A stretch of DNA of 64,000 nt from Algoriphagus halophilus (GCF_900129785.1 NZ_FSRC01000001.1:2728001-2792000); one strand, 5' to 3'; counted from the first letter of the stretch, positions 45,043 to 54,857 are shown. The notes: a model not told the origin generated them from the sequence alone. Numbers and translations are program-made.

Positions 45043-48000
45043 ATGAAAACCAAATCCCTTTTGCTCTTGCTCTGCTTGAGCCTTTCATTTTCTGTCTTTA
45101 GCCAGCAGTTGACTAGTCAGCTATTGGATGGACTGCCCTTAAGAAATATTGGTCCTGCCACCATGAGTGGAAGAATTGTGGACTTGGCAGTTCTGGAATC
45201 AGATCCTTACACGTTTTATGCGGCCACTGCTACCGGTGGAATCTGGAAAACCAGCGACAATGGAATCTCATTCGAACCGGTATTTGAAAATGAAAACACC
45301 CATTCCATAGGTGCAATTGCTTTGAACCAAGCACATCCCAATATCCTTTGGGTAGGAACTGGGGAAAGAGCCAATAGACAAAGTAATTCCTGGGGAGATG
45401 GGGTTTACCTATCTCATGATGGAGGAAAAACCTGGAAAAATGTGGGGTTGAAAGATTCTCACCATATCGGAAGAATCGTTCTCCATCCTACTGACACTGC
45501 TGTGGCTTACGTGGCTGCCATGGGTCATTTGTGGGGCCCCAATGAAGAAAGAGGACTTTACAAAACCAGTGACAGTGGAAAAACCTGGGAACGATTGATT
45601 TATGTGGATGAGGAAACAGGCGTAGTCGATGTGGCTATGGATCCTTCAGATCCTTCTATTCTTTATGCGGCTACTTACCAGAGAATGAGAAAGCCTTATG
45701 GTTTTCATGGAGGAGGATCTGGAAGTGGAATTCATAAATCCATCGATGGAGGTAAAACCTGGAAAGAACTAAGCAATGGTCTTCCAGAGGGAGATTATGG
45801 AAGAATTGGGATTTCGATTTATCGCAAAAATCCAGAGGTGGTATTTATATCATTGGAACAAGGTTTTCAATACAATGCCTCCACAGCATACAATGAACGG
45901 AGAGCAGGAATCTACCGAAGCAAGGACAAAGGAGAAAGTTGGGAGTTGATGAGCGACTGGAACCCTAGACCCATGTATGCTTCCCAGCCTTTGGTGGACC
46001 CAAGTGATGAATCACGCATCTATATGATGAACCAATACAGCTATTCCAGCGATAGCGGAAGAACCTTTACCGCACCACGTCAATCCCTACACGGGGATGA
46101 TCGGATTTTGTGGGTGAATCCCAAGGATTCTAGACATGTCATCAAAGGAGATGACGGAGGTATAGGAATTTCGTACGATCGCGGTCTCAAATGGCTTTTT
46201 ATCAACAATCTACCTGTCAGCCAATACTATAGAATCTCTGTGGATAATGCGGTTCCATACAATGTTTATGGTGGATTGCAAGACAATGGAAGCTGGGTAG
46301 GACCAAGTGAAACCTACCGCAGAGATGGAATACTCAATGAGGATTGGAAGAGATTAGGTGGAGGCGATGGCTTCCTTAACTTGGTAGATCAAAACGATCC
46401 GGATGTAGTGTACACCGAGTCTCAATACTTGGGTCTTTCCCGACTCAATATGAAAAATGGACAACGTCAAGACATTCGCCCCGGTGATCCAAAAGGTAGA
46501 ATTGGTGCCAGAAGAAACTGGGATGCTTGGGGTCCTGGACTTCCCGAACCAGAATTAGGAAATGCCATGGCTCCCGGCAATTGGGATGGACCTTTCTTTC
46601 TATCAAACCATGACCCCAACACCATTTATGCAGGTACCAATGTATTATGGAAAAGCACGGACAATGGAGCAAGTTGGGTTCCTTTAGGTGATTTAACGAC
46701 CAAGGTGAATCGTCGTGAGCTTTTGATCATGGGACAACGACCAGATGAGCACACCGCTTCTTTGGATGATGGAATTCCTTACTACCCTACCCTTACCGCC
46801 GTTGCGGAAGACCTTCATACTCCTGGAATGCTTTATGCCGGTACTGATGATGGTTTATTACAAGTGTCTTGGGATGGTGGAAAAACCTGGAATGATGTAA
46901 GTAGCACCTTGGAAGGTTTACCAAAGGAAACCTGGATCAATACATTTGAACCTTCGGCACATCAAGCGGGAAGGGCTTATGTAGCGATCAATAATTATAG
47001 AAATGATGATTATAGCAATTACATCTACCGCACGGAAGATTATGGGAAAACATGGGAATCTGTAGCAGGTGATTTACCAGCCAATCGCGTGGCGAGAACC
47101 TTAAGAGAGGACCCTAAGAATCCAGATTTATTGTACTTAGGAACAGAATTCGGATTGTTTATCAGCATTGATGCTGGAAAACACTGGGTGGAATTGAAAA
47201 GCAATATGCCTACACTTCCTTTCAATGATTTGGTCATTCACCCTAGAGACAATGACTTGGTACTGGGATCCCATGGACGTGGGGTCTGGATTTTGGACCA
47301 GGTGAATGCCTTACAGGAATTGACTCCAGAAGTACTTGAGCAATCTGCCGAATTATTCTCGATCGGAGACGCAGCAATGATCAATTATACCAATGACGGG
47401 GCTCATACCGGTGATATGTATTACCGTGGCGAAAACCCAGCCTTCGGTGCTGCCATGGATTATTACCTCCAGGATTCTGTAGGAAAAGACGCCATCAGCT
47501 TGAAGATTTATGATAGCAATGGTGAGTATGTAAGTGAAGTAAAAGCCAAGAATAAATCTGGTCTTCACCGCATTATGTGGGATTTGAGGTACGAATATGA
47601 TGCTCCTGGATCTGGTAGGTTTAGAATGAATGGTCCTTTTGTACTTCCCGGATTGTACACTGCCAAGCTAGAAGTGAATGGAGAAGTCTTTGAAGAGAAT
47701 TTCAGGGTGAACGATGACCCAAGGCTTGATATTCCACTTGGAGTAAGAAAAGAATGGACTGCCTCTCTTAAAGAAATCCTTGCATTGAGTTCGGAAGTAG
47801 CGGAAGACAGAGCACCGGTTCAAAAACTAGAGGAACAATTAGAAAAACTGGAGGAAGAAAACATTTCATACGATCAGGATGATGCAGCTCCTTTGAAAGA
47901 AATAATCAGAAAATATGGAGAATTAAACAGCCGCATCAGAACGCTTTATTCTCAGATTGATAATTATATTGGTCCATGGACTTCGGATCAAAAAGCACAA

Positions 48001-48123
48001 TTCGAGTATTACAGCTCCATGAAACCAAAATTGAAAGAAGAACGGGATCAAGTCATTAAAACTACTGTTCCTAAAATCAATAAAGGTCTTAAAAAAGAGC
48101 ATCAATTAAGCGTAGATAAATAA
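45043..48123 (+). CDS. Exported BNR/VPS10-type beta-propeller protein
   Basis: A 1026-residue secreted protein, started at ATG 45043 because it gives the signal peptide MKTKSLLLLLCLSLSFSVFS-QQ; the open frame extends to 44989. The mature protein carries about eleven Asp-box motifs of the form S-x-D-x-G-x-x-W (for example SHDGGKTWKN, TSDSGKTWER, SIDGGKTWKE, SWDGGKTWND, TEDYGKTWES). These give two consecutive propellers as in sortilin/VPS10 and in glycosyl-hydrolase-annotated proteins. The C-terminal 250 residues form a beta-sandwich plus a helical coiled-coil (about 925-1000). Catalytic residues cannot be assigned. It is common in Bacteroidota, with binding or hydrolase function unproven. Confidence 0.85.
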   Translation: MKTKSLLLLLCLSLSFSVFSQQLTSQLLDGLPLRNIGPATMSGRIVDLAVLESDPYTFYAATATGGIWKTSDNGISFEPVFENENTHSIGAIALNQAHPNILWVGTGERANRQSNSWGDGVYLSHDGGKTWKNVGLKDSHHIGRIVLHPTDTAVAYVAAMGHLWGPNEERGLYKTSDSGKTWERLIYVDEETGVVDVAMDPSDPSILYAATYQRMRKPYGFHGGGSGSGIHKSIDGGKTWKELSNGLPEGDYGRIGISIYRKNPEVVFISLEQGFQYNASTAYNERRAGIYRSKDKGESWELMSDWNPRPMYASQPLVDPSDESRIYMMNQYSYSSDSGRTFTAPRQSLHGDDRILWVNPKDSRHVIKGDDGGIGISYDRGLKWLFINNLPVSQYYRISVDNAVPYNVYGGLQDNGSWVGPSETYRRDGILNEDWKRLGGGDGFLNLVDQNDPDVVYTESQYLGLSRLNMKNGQRQDIRPGDPKGRIGARRNWDAWGPGLPEPELGNAMAPGNWDGPFFLSNHDPNTIYAGTNVLWKSTDNGASWVPLGDLTTKVNRRELLIMGQRPDEHTASLDDGIPYYPTLTAVAEDLHTPGMLYAGTDDGLLQVSWDGGKTWNDVSSTLEGLPKETWINTFEPSAHQAGRAYVAINNYRNDDYSNYIYRTEDYGKTWESVAGDLPANRVARTLREDPKNPDLLYLGTEFGLFISIDAGKHWVELKSNMPTLPFNDLVIHPRDNDLVLGSHGRGVWILDQVNALQELTPEVLEQSAELFSIGDAAMINYTNDGAHTGDMYYRGENPAFGAAMDYYLQDSVGKDAISLKIYDSNGEYVSEVKAKNKSGLHRIMWDLRYEYDAPGSGRFRMNGPFVLPGLYTAKLEVNGEVFEENFRVNDDPRLDIPLGVRKEWTASLKEILALSSEVAEDRAPVQKLEEQLEKLEEENISYDQDDAAPLKEIIRKYGELNSRIRTLYSQIDNYIGPWTSDQKAQFEYYSSMKPKLKEERDQVIKTTVPKINKGLKKEHQLSVDK

Positions 48124-48130
48124 GTCTAAA

Positions 48131-48166
48131 GGGATCATTCAAGATGATGTGCTTTGAATGATCCTT
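48131..48166 (+). terminator. Terminator after the VPS10-type gene
   Basis: GGATCATTCAA (48132-48142), an 11-nt loop, TTGAATGATCC (48154-48164), then TTG. Perfect 11-bp stem just after the stop. It overlaps the upstream part of the next open frame, which supports a downstream start at 48199 for that gene. Confidence 0.65.
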
Positions 48167-48198
48167 GTCTCATTTTCACAATAAACCCCAATCTCAAC

Positions 48199-49092
48199 AT
48201 GCGAATATTCTTTACAGGAGGTTCAGGTAAAGCTGGCAAACATGTCATCCCTTACTTATTGGATCAGGGACATCAGGTCATGAATGTAGACCTGAAACCT
48301 TTGGATCACCCTAAAGTGGATAATTTGATCGCCGATATCACCGATTCGGGCCAAATGTTCAATGCCATGTCCTCCTATTCCAATCTGGGTGAATTGGAAA
48401 TAGGTAATGGTACCCCCAAGTTTGACGCAGTGGTTCACTTTGCTGCTGTCCCAAGAATTTTGATCAATCCTGATAATGAAACTTTCCGAGTAAATACCAT
48501 TGGTACCTACAATGTGATTGAGTCGGCAGTAAAGTTGGGAATAAAAAAAATCATCATCGCTTCTTCGGAAACCACCTACGGGATTTGTTTTTCTGATGGA
48601 AAAACTGACCCCATGTCTCTGCCTTTAGAAGAAGACTATGATGTGGATCCCATGGATAGTTATGGCCTATCCAAAGTAGTCAATGAAAAAACGGCCCGAA
48701 CCTTCCAGCGTAGATCAGGCTATGACATATATGCCCTTCGTATCGGAAATGTAATCGAGCCTCATGAATATGCCGAATTATTCCCTCACTATTTGGAACA
48801 TCCTGAGGTAAGAAGAAGGAATGCCTTTTGCTATATCGATGCCAGGGATTTAGGGCAAATTGTGGACTTATGCCTGAAGAAAGACGGGTTAGGATACCAA
48901 GTCTTTAATGCAGGAAATGACCACAACGGAGCGGTGATTCCAAGTAAAGAACTGGCTGAACAATTCTTTCCAGGAGTACCCATCACCCGTGAATTGGAAG
49001 AGCATGAAGCCTTATTCTCCAATCGAAAAATCAAAGAAGTACTGGGCTTCAAAGAGCAGCATCATTGGAGAAATTATTTGAACTGGGAATAG
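48199..49092 (+). CDS. NAD-dependent epimerase/dehydratase (extended SDR)
   Basis: A 297-residue cytosolic oxidoreductase or epimerase. From ATG 48199 the protein opens with the Rossmann strand MRIFFTGGSG and G7-G-S-G-K-A-G13, the NAD-binding loop. The catalytic pair is Y155-x-x-x-K159 (SYGLSKVVNE), with the upstream serine in IASSETTYG. The C-terminal part (VFNAGNDHNGAVIPSK) binds substrate in extended SDRs. The longer open frame from 48154 contains the preceding terminator and is not used. Substrate is probably a nucleotide-linked or free sugar; no partner identifies it. Confidence 0.88.
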   Translation: MRIFFTGGSGKAGKHVIPYLLDQGHQVMNVDLKPLDHPKVDNLIADITDSGQMFNAMSSYSNLGELEIGNGTPKFDAVVHFAAVPRILINPDNETFRVNTIGTYNVIESAVKLGIKKIIIASSETTYGICFSDGKTDPMSLPLEEDYDVDPMDSYGLSKVVNEKTARTFQRRSGYDIYALRIGNVIEPHEYAELFPHYLEHPEVRRRNAFCYIDARDLGQIVDLCLKKDGLGYQVFNAGNDHNGAVIPSKELAEQFFPGVPITRELEEHEALFSNRKIKEVLGFKEQHHWRNYLNWE

Positions 49093-49174
49093 CCTAATCA
49101 TTTTGGAGCCAATCCTGTGCTTACCCATTCGACCTAAACCTTTCACTTATTTTCTAGCCCATACCCTAATTCAA

Positions 49175-49627
49175 ATGAGAGCCAGCATTCTTTTATTCCT
49201 TCTCGTATTTTCCTCCTATTTCATAGCTTCCGCTCAGACTACCTGTATGACAGAAGAAAACATCAAACTTCTTGATGCAAAATGGGAGGAGGCAAATTTG
49301 CACCCAGACCCTGATTTTTTTGAATCCACGTTGGGAGAGGAGTTTGTCTGGGTACATAATCATGTTTCCATGGTGGATTCTAAAGGAACAGTAGTTGAAG
49401 GGGCCAAAAAAAAGAAAGCAGCAGGAACTTCAAATACCCGATCAAGGGTCCAACGAGATGTGAAAGTGGCCATTACTGGCAATACTGCAGTAGTCACGGG
49501 AATTACTGTGGTAGATCGAGGACCTGAACCCACTACCTATCATTTTATGAGAACTTATGTGGAAATAGGTGGCAAATGCTTGTTGATAGGAAACCACACC
49601 ATGGCCATTCCAAAGGAGGAACTGTAA
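49175..49627 (+). CDS. Exported NTF2-like/DUF4440-type small protein
   Basis: A 150-residue protein, ATG 49175, with signal peptide MRASILLFLLVFSSYFIASA-QT; the open frame starts at 49103. The cone-shaped NTF2/SnoaL-like fold is indicated by LDAKWEEANLHPDPDFFE, LGEEFVWVHNHVSMVDSKG and a central strand block (KVAITGNTAVVTGITVVDR). A catalytic role is not evident. It may belong with the hydrolases downstream, which start 23 nt after its stop. Confidence 0.7.
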   Translation: MRASILLFLLVFSSYFIASAQTTCMTEENIKLLDAKWEEANLHPDPDFFESTLGEEFVWVHNHVSMVDSKGTVVEGAKKKKAAGTSNTRSRVQRDVKVAITGNTAVVTGITVVDRGPEPTTYHFMRTYVEIGGKCLLIGNHTMAIPKEEL

Positions 49628-49650
49628 ATTCGCCTAAACCCAGCTAACTC

Positions 49651-50445
49651 ATGAACTCTCTGATCAAAGCCATTACGATTTTAGGTTTGAGCTTTTGGTT
49701 TTCCCAAAGCTTTGCCCAAGAGTCTGCTTTTTCAGAATATGAAGTAAAGGAGTTTGTATTTCAAGGCCATGAAGCAAAGATCGTAATCCCCAAAAAGGCA
49801 AATGAAGCTAAAAACTGGATTTGGAGAGCTCGATTCTGGGGGCATGAGCCTCAATTGGACCAAGCCTTATTAGAAAAAGGATTTCATGTAGTTTATGTAG
49901 ATGTAGCCGGCTTATTCGGTAATCCAGAAGCCGTGCAACGATGGAATGAGTTTTATGAATTCTGTAGAAAAGAATACAAGCTAAATCCGAAGGTGGTTTT
50001 GGAAGGCATGAGCCGTGGTGGTCTGATCATTTATAATTGGGCCGCAGAAAATACCGAAAAGGTGTATTCTATCTATGCAGATGCTCCGGTCTGCGACATC
50101 AAAAGTTGGCCGGGAGGATTATTCGCTGGTCAGGGTAGCGCCAGTGATTGGGTGAAATGTTTGGAAGTCTATGGATTGGATTCTGCTTCGGTTCGTGATT
50201 TTAAAGGAATTCCCATCTACAAGAGTGTGGCAATTGCCAAAGCAAAGATTCCTGTCATCCATGTTTATGGGGAATCAGACAAAGTGGTACCCTTTATGGA
50301 AAACACCTATTTACTAGCAGAAGAATTTCGGAAAGCTGGTGGAGAAATCACCTTGATCCCAAAACCTGGGGTTGGCCATCACCCCCATAGCTTAAAAGAT
50401 CCCAGTCCTTTAGTGGACTTTATACTTAAAAGCATTGAAAAGTAA
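49651..50445 (+). CDS. Exported alpha/beta hydrolase
   Basis: A 264-residue secreted hydrolase with signal peptide MNSLIKAITILGLSFWFSQSFA-QE. Catalytic triad candidates are Ser121 (GMSRGG, 119-124), Asp210 (GESDKVVP) and His243/244 (GVGHHPHS). The early block KNWIWRARFWGHEPQLDQALLEKGFHV is typical of a Bacteroidota subgroup often found near sulfatases and glycoside hydrolases, where it probably acts as a carbohydrate esterase. The GH29 gene follows after 45 nt, so the pair may be co-transcribed. Specificity is inference. Confidence 0.83.
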   Translation: MNSLIKAITILGLSFWFSQSFAQESAFSEYEVKEFVFQGHEAKIVIPKKANEAKNWIWRARFWGHEPQLDQALLEKGFHVVYVDVAGLFGNPEAVQRWNEFYEFCRKEYKLNPKVVLEGMSRGGLIIYNWAAENTEKVYSIYADAPVCDIKSWPGGLFAGQGSASDWVKCLEVYGLDSASVRDFKGIPIYKSVAIAKAKIPVIHVYGESDKVVPFMENTYLLAEEFRKAGGEITLIPKPGVGHHPHSLKDPSPLVDFILKSIEK

Positions 50446-50490
50446 ATTCAATCCATTTTTTTTGAAGCTTCGAAAAGATTTTAACCCAAT

Positions 50491-51885
50491 ATGTCCTTTA
50501 AAAAATCCCTGTTAAGCTTTTGCTTGGTTATCCTAGGTTTGACCTTTTCCCAAGCCCAAGATGTAGTCCCTATTCCAACCCAGGCCCAGCTAAACTGGCA
50601 AAATGCAGAGATGGTAGCCGTCTTTCACTATGATCTCCATGTGTTTGATGGGAAAGTTTACAACCAGGCGTATAACCGAATTACTCCAATTCCAGATTAC
50701 AACATTTTCAATCCTGAAAAACTGGATACAGACCAGTGGGTAAAAGCGGCAAAAGAAGCAGGAGTAAAAATTGCTATTTTGACTGCTACCCATGAAACTG
50801 GCTTTGCTTTATTTCAAAGTGATTACAACCCATATAGCATGAAGGCTTTGAAATGGCAGGATGGCAAGGGCGATCTACTCCGGGATTTTAAAGCTTCTTG
50901 TGAAAAGTATGGGCTCCAAGCTGGAGTTTATATTGGAATCAGATGGAATTCCTTCTATGGAATCCACGATTTTAGGATCGAAGGGGCTAGTGAATTTGCT
51001 AAAAATCGCCAGCAGCATTATAACAGCATGGTCCAAGGTATGGTCAAAGAGATTTTTACCAATTATGGAGACTGGGCCATGGTTTGGTTTGATGGAGGTG
51101 CACATGGACCTGAACAAGGAGGCCCAGATGTTTTATCCCTATTCGAAAAATACCAACCTAATGGGTTGTTTTACCATAACCTACAGCGGGCAGATATGCG
51201 TTGGGGAGGCAGTGAATCCGGAACTGTTCCTTATCCGAGTTGGGGAACCTTTGCTTACCCGGCAATAGGATCGGGAGAAAGTGCACGGGAAGAAATCAGT
51301 AGAAACAATTTTGAATTACTGAAAACCGGAGACCCCAACGGAACTTATTACATGCCCGCCATGAGCGATGCCCCCTTGAGGGGACATGGAGGACATGATT
51401 GGTTTTGGGAACCTGGAAGAGAGCATTTGGTATATCCCTTGGAGGAACTTGTCAATATGTATTATAATTCGGTAGGTCATAACACCAGTCTGATTTTAGG
51501 GTTGACTCCCAATGCAGAAGGCCTAATTCCCGACACTGATGCCAAACGATTAAAGGAATTCGGAGATGAAATCAAGAGAAGGTTTAGCAATAAAATTGGG
51601 TCTACTTCAGGTTCTGGGAATAAACTTAGCATCAAACTACCAAAACGAACTGCACTCAATCAATTGGTCTTAATGGAGGAAATCTCCAAAGGAGAACGTA
51701 TTCGAAAATTTATAGTGGAAGGCAAAACCAATAGGGGTTGGCAAACCATTTTTGAAGGTTCAGTCATAGGTCATAAGTTCATCCATCAATTTGATGAAAT
51801 GGAGGTATCGGAGGTACGCTTGAAAATTTTGGAATCAAAGGGGGAAGTCCAAATCAATGACTTTAGTGTATATTTATTGGATTAG
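50491..51885 (+). CDS. GH29-family alpha-L-fucosidase-like glycosidase
   Basis: A 464-residue secreted enzyme with a signal peptide ending FSQA-QD. The TIM barrel shows GH29 order: substrate strand MVAVFHYDLHVFDG, the LTATHETGFALFQSDYNPYS block, GLQAGVYIGIRWNSFYG, and WAMVWFDGGAHGPEQGGPD, where Asp201 is the predicted nucleophile. The usual K-H-H-D-G-F motif reads T-H-E-T-G-F here, which marks a distant subfamily. A C-terminal discoidin-like sandwich (about 375-464) follows. Substrate is probably a fucosyl or related linkage. It may be co-transcribed with the preceding esterase. Confidence 0.87.
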   Translation: MSFKKSLLSFCLVILGLTFSQAQDVVPIPTQAQLNWQNAEMVAVFHYDLHVFDGKVYNQAYNRITPIPDYNIFNPEKLDTDQWVKAAKEAGVKIAILTATHETGFALFQSDYNPYSMKALKWQDGKGDLLRDFKASCEKYGLQAGVYIGIRWNSFYGIHDFRIEGASEFAKNRQQHYNSMVQGMVKEIFTNYGDWAMVWFDGGAHGPEQGGPDVLSLFEKYQPNGLFYHNLQRADMRWGGSESGTVPYPSWGTFAYPAIGSGESAREEISRNNFELLKTGDPNGTYYMPAMSDAPLRGHGGHDWFWEPGREHLVYPLEELVNMYYNSVGHNTSLILGLTPNAEGLIPDTDAKRLKEFGDEIKRRFSNKIGSTSGSGNKLSIKLPKRTALNQLVLMEEISKGERIRKFIVEGKTNRGWQTIFEGSVIGHKFIHQFDEMEVSEVRLKILESKGEVQINDFSVYLLD

Positions 51886-52011
51886 GCTTTGATAATATAT
51901 ACCTCCGAAAAGAATTCATGCTAGGCTATTGTAGGATAAAAAGCGGTAACTAGCTCAAGGGATGCCCAATAAATTGCGCATAGTCAACCTGTCCATGCCT
52001 CAAAAAAACTG

Positions 52012-53295
52012 ATGATGAAAAACCGAATTGTCTTATCCGTACTTATGCTCATGTTTTCCTTTGCGCTTCATGCTCAAGTAAAAACTGCAATCATATGTGG
52101 CAAACTTATTACCGCTGAAGATGAAGCTGTCCTCACCAATACAGTAATCCTAATTGAGGAGGATAGAATTGTAGAAATCGGAAATAGAGGTATTATAAAG
52201 CCTGATTATGAAGTGATAGATCTTTCCGCATATACTGTGCTGCCAGGATTGATAGACGCACATGTGCATCCCTTAATTTATGGAGACGATTACCAAGTAA
52301 ATCACTTAAAAGGATCCTCTGCTTTCAATGCACTCAGAGGATTAAAAGCAGTCCAAAATTGGCTGAATGAGGGTTGGACTACTTTAAGAATAGCTGGTGA
52401 TGCGGATACACAATACGCCCATTTTGAAATCAGAGATGCAATAAACAATGGTTTATTTGATGGCCCAAGAATCTACGGAGCAGGACATTACTTATCAGTT
52501 ACAGGAGGTGGAGGTGATATTAATTTTTTCTCCCCGGATCAATCGATTATTGCTGATGGTTTGGTGGTAGATGGTAAAGAGGAAATTCAAAAGGCTATTC
52601 GGGAGGAAATAAAATATGGAAGTGACTGGATTAAAATTTTGGTTACCGGGGCTTTTATGTCCGAAGGAGACAACCCACAAAATGTCCAGTTTAGTGATGA
52701 GGAAATAGTTGCAGCGATGGAAGAAGCCAAAAGAAGAGGTGTTCCGGTGATGGCTCATGCGCATGCTACAGAGGGCATCAATAAAGCGATCCAATTTGGG
52801 GCAAGATCCATAGAACATGGCACCTTTTTGAATGATGAAAGCATTGATCTGTTTTTGGAGTATGATGCATTTTTGATTCCTACTGTCAGTGTGGGAGAGT
52901 ATGGATTGGAGACATGGAAGGAAAGTGAGGCCCAAGCCAAAATGTATGAATTAACCTTGAAGCATAGAGAGGAGTCATGGAAGATGTATTCAAAAGCAAT
53001 TGAACGAGGGGTAAAAGTGGGAATTGGTTCAGACAATGTTGGCTTCCCTCCCTATTTTGCTGCCAAGGAATTCGAGTTGCTGGTGAAATTGGGAATGTCT
53101 CCTTTGCAGGCAATACTCGCAGGAACTAAAGTAAATGCGGAGTTACTAATGAAAGAGGATGAAATAGGAAGTATCAAGGTTGGAAAATTTGCAGACATCA
53201 TTGCCACGAAGAACAACCCCCTAGAGGATATTACTGAATTGTCCCGCGTAGAATTCGTCATGAAAGGAGGAAAAGTGATCAAATCAATCAAGTAG
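52012..53295 (+). CDS. Exported amidohydrolase 1 (metal-dependent, prolidase-like)
   Basis: A 427-residue enzyme with a signal peptide (MLMFSFALHA-QV). Metal ligands of the amidohydrolase barrel are intact: H84-V-H86, Lys208 (the carbamylated lysine, in WIKILVTGAF), His249 and/or His251 (AHAHA), His269 (IEHGT) and Asp341 (GIGSDN). The closing motif KVGKFADIIATKNNPLEDI is typical. Members of this group hydrolyse dipeptides or isoaspartyl/prolidase substrates; specificity is unknown. It converges with amidohydrolase 2. Confidence 0.85.
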   Translation: MMKNRIVLSVLMLMFSFALHAQVKTAIICGKLITAEDEAVLTNTVILIEEDRIVEIGNRGIIKPDYEVIDLSAYTVLPGLIDAHVHPLIYGDDYQVNHLKGSSAFNALRGLKAVQNWLNEGWTTLRIAGDADTQYAHFEIRDAINNGLFDGPRIYGAGHYLSVTGGGGDINFFSPDQSIIADGLVVDGKEEIQKAIREEIKYGSDWIKILVTGAFMSEGDNPQNVQFSDEEIVAAMEEAKRRGVPVMAHAHATEGINKAIQFGARSIEHGTFLNDESIDLFLEYDAFLIPTVSVGEYGLETWKESEAQAKMYELTLKHREESWKMYSKAIERGVKVGIGSDNVGFPPYFAAKEFELLVKLGMSPLQAILAGTKVNAELLMKEDEIGSIKVGKFADIIATKNNPLEDITELSRVEFVMKGGKVIKSIK

Positions 53296-53336
53296 TATCG
53301 AAGAAGCTGAAAATGGATTTGATCTCATAATTATGA

Positions 53337-54692
53337 TCAATTCTCCGGCCCCAACTTCCCTTTGGCTGCATTTTTCAATTCTTCTGATGAATAGATCTTC
53401 CCCCCTTTGATCACGGTATGGACGAACCGGGTTCTCTTGATATCCTCGATTGGGTTTCCTTTGGTAATCATCAAATCTGCCCATTTCCCAGGACTGATGC
53501 TTCCCGCACGATCCTCAATTCCCAAGGCCTCGGCATTTTGTTGTGTTGCAAAATACAATACATCAGCTGCGGGAATTCCAACTTCCACCATGGCTGCCAT
53601 TTCCCGATGAATGAAAAACCCTCCGATTCCTCCTCCTAGATAATTATCCAATAACAAAGGCCTGTCTGTTCCAACTGTTATCAAGCCTCCAGCATCATAA
53701 TATCGTTTTAAGACTCCTTGTTTTACCGGATATATCTTTGCACATAAGGCATTAAAGTCAGAAGGCTTGATCCCTTCTATCAGTTTTTTTGTAAAAGGGG
53801 TAAAATATTGGCCCTCATAGGCCCAATCAAAAAAGATTGGGGAATCCACCATCCCTATTGCCCTATAGGTTCCTAATGTAGCATCGAAATAAACCCCGTT
53901 TTGAATATACAATTGAATGATTTCCTCCATTTCTGGATCCATGGGGTCCAGTTCTTTCAAACTATTATATGCGTTGGTAGTATCAACCAATAAATTCCCT
54001 CCTAAAAAATGCTCCACCCGATCAATTCCCATGTGAATTGCATCTTGAGGATTGACAGAATTTTTAAATCCAGAATCCAAATGACCAGTTACCGTCAATT
54101 TATTCTTATGAGCCTGGTCGATAAGAATGGCCAAATGCTCAGGAGTAATCCCTTTGGCTTTCAAACCATAGGCTCCTCTTTTTGCCCAATAATCCACTCG
54201 ATCACGAATATCTCTTTCCGTAAAATTCGGGTTCCAATCAGGAGCTGCTGTTCCATAATAGGGGCCAGAATGAAGAATTCTAGGACCAGGCCTTTTATTG
54301 GCCTCAATATCTTTCTGTAGATCCCACATTTTCTCTGGCTCTATTTCCCCTGCCGGAAATGTACTGGTAATGCCATTGGCCAGAAAAATTTTAGGCATCG
54401 CTACCGTATCGTCATATGCTTGTTGATTGTAGCTGATTCGATAATGGGCATGTAAGTCGATTAGTCCTGGCAAAATGTAATCTTCATCGCTCAGAGACAT
54501 CACCTCCCAATTCATCACATTTTCTGATCCAGTTCCAAAAATTCCATTCACCAAATAGATCCCCTTATTCTTTTTAAAGGTTTTGGTAGACGTGTCAAAA
54601 ACCCAGCCTCCATTGATGATCATATGTTGACAAAACACTTGGCTACTGGAAAAAATCAATAGCACGAAGACCAGAACAAGTCTTTTATTCAT
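53337..54692 (-). CDS. Exported amidohydrolase 2
   Basis: A 451-residue enzyme. ATG 54692 gives the signal peptide MNKRLVLVFVLLIFSSSQVFC-Q; the open frame extends to 54722. Ligands: H81-A-H83, lysine at 178 or 180 (GLKAKGIT), His204 (VTGHLD), His228 (RVEHFL) and Asp in TVGTDRP. The closing block ISPGKWADLMITKGNPIEDI matches amidohydrolase 1, but the remainder is distant, so the two convergent neighbours are not tandem duplicates. Substrate unknown. Its 3' end faces the other amidohydrolase across 41 nt. Confidence 0.83.
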   Translation of the reverse strand: MNKRLVLVFVLLIFSSSQVFCQHMIINGGWVFDTSTKTFKKNKGIYLVNGIFGTGSENVMNWEVMSLSDEDYILPGLIDLHAHYRISYNQQAYDDTVAMPKIFLANGITSTFPAGEIEPEKMWDLQKDIEANKRPGPRILHSGPYYGTAAPDWNPNFTERDIRDRVDYWAKRGAYGLKAKGITPEHLAILIDQAHKNKLTVTGHLDSGFKNSVNPQDAIHMGIDRVEHFLGGNLLVDTTNAYNSLKELDPMDPEMEEIIQLYIQNGVYFDATLGTYRAIGMVDSPIFFDWAYEGQYFTPFTKKLIEGIKPSDFNALCAKIYPVKQGVLKRYYDAGGLITVGTDRPLLLDNYLGGGIGGFFIHREMAAMVEVGIPAADVLYFATQQNAEALGIEDRAGSISPGKWADLMITKGNPIEDIKRTRFVHTVIKGGKIYSSEELKNAAKGKLGPEN

Positions 54693-54790
54693 AAGGTTGA
54701 AATAAATTGGGTGGATAATCAATTTCCAATATACTGATTTTCATGAGTCTCAGGTACGATAGACTTTATTCAATCCCTGTTTCATGAAAT

Positions 54791-54833
54791 CAAAAAAAGG
54801 AGAACTATGCCTGACAACAGGTTTGTTCTCCTT
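54791..54833 (-). terminator. Rho-independent terminator for the ExbB-like gene
   Basis: Read on the minus strand: AAGGAGAAC, a second inner stem CCTG/CAGG, then GTTCTCCTT and a T7 run. It is placed 25 nt after the ExbB-like stop. Confidence 0.8.
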
Positions 54834-54857
54834 GGAAAGAATGTTGACTGGTTGGAA

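Noticed and set aside
45043..48123. Type IX secretion C-terminal sorting domain on the VPS10-type protein
   Set aside because: The C-terminus is a charged helical coiled-coil without the usual C-terminal beta-domain pattern.
48154..48198. Upstream extension of the epimerase
   Set aside because: It overlaps the terminator of the preceding gene; the Rossmann strand begins at 48199.
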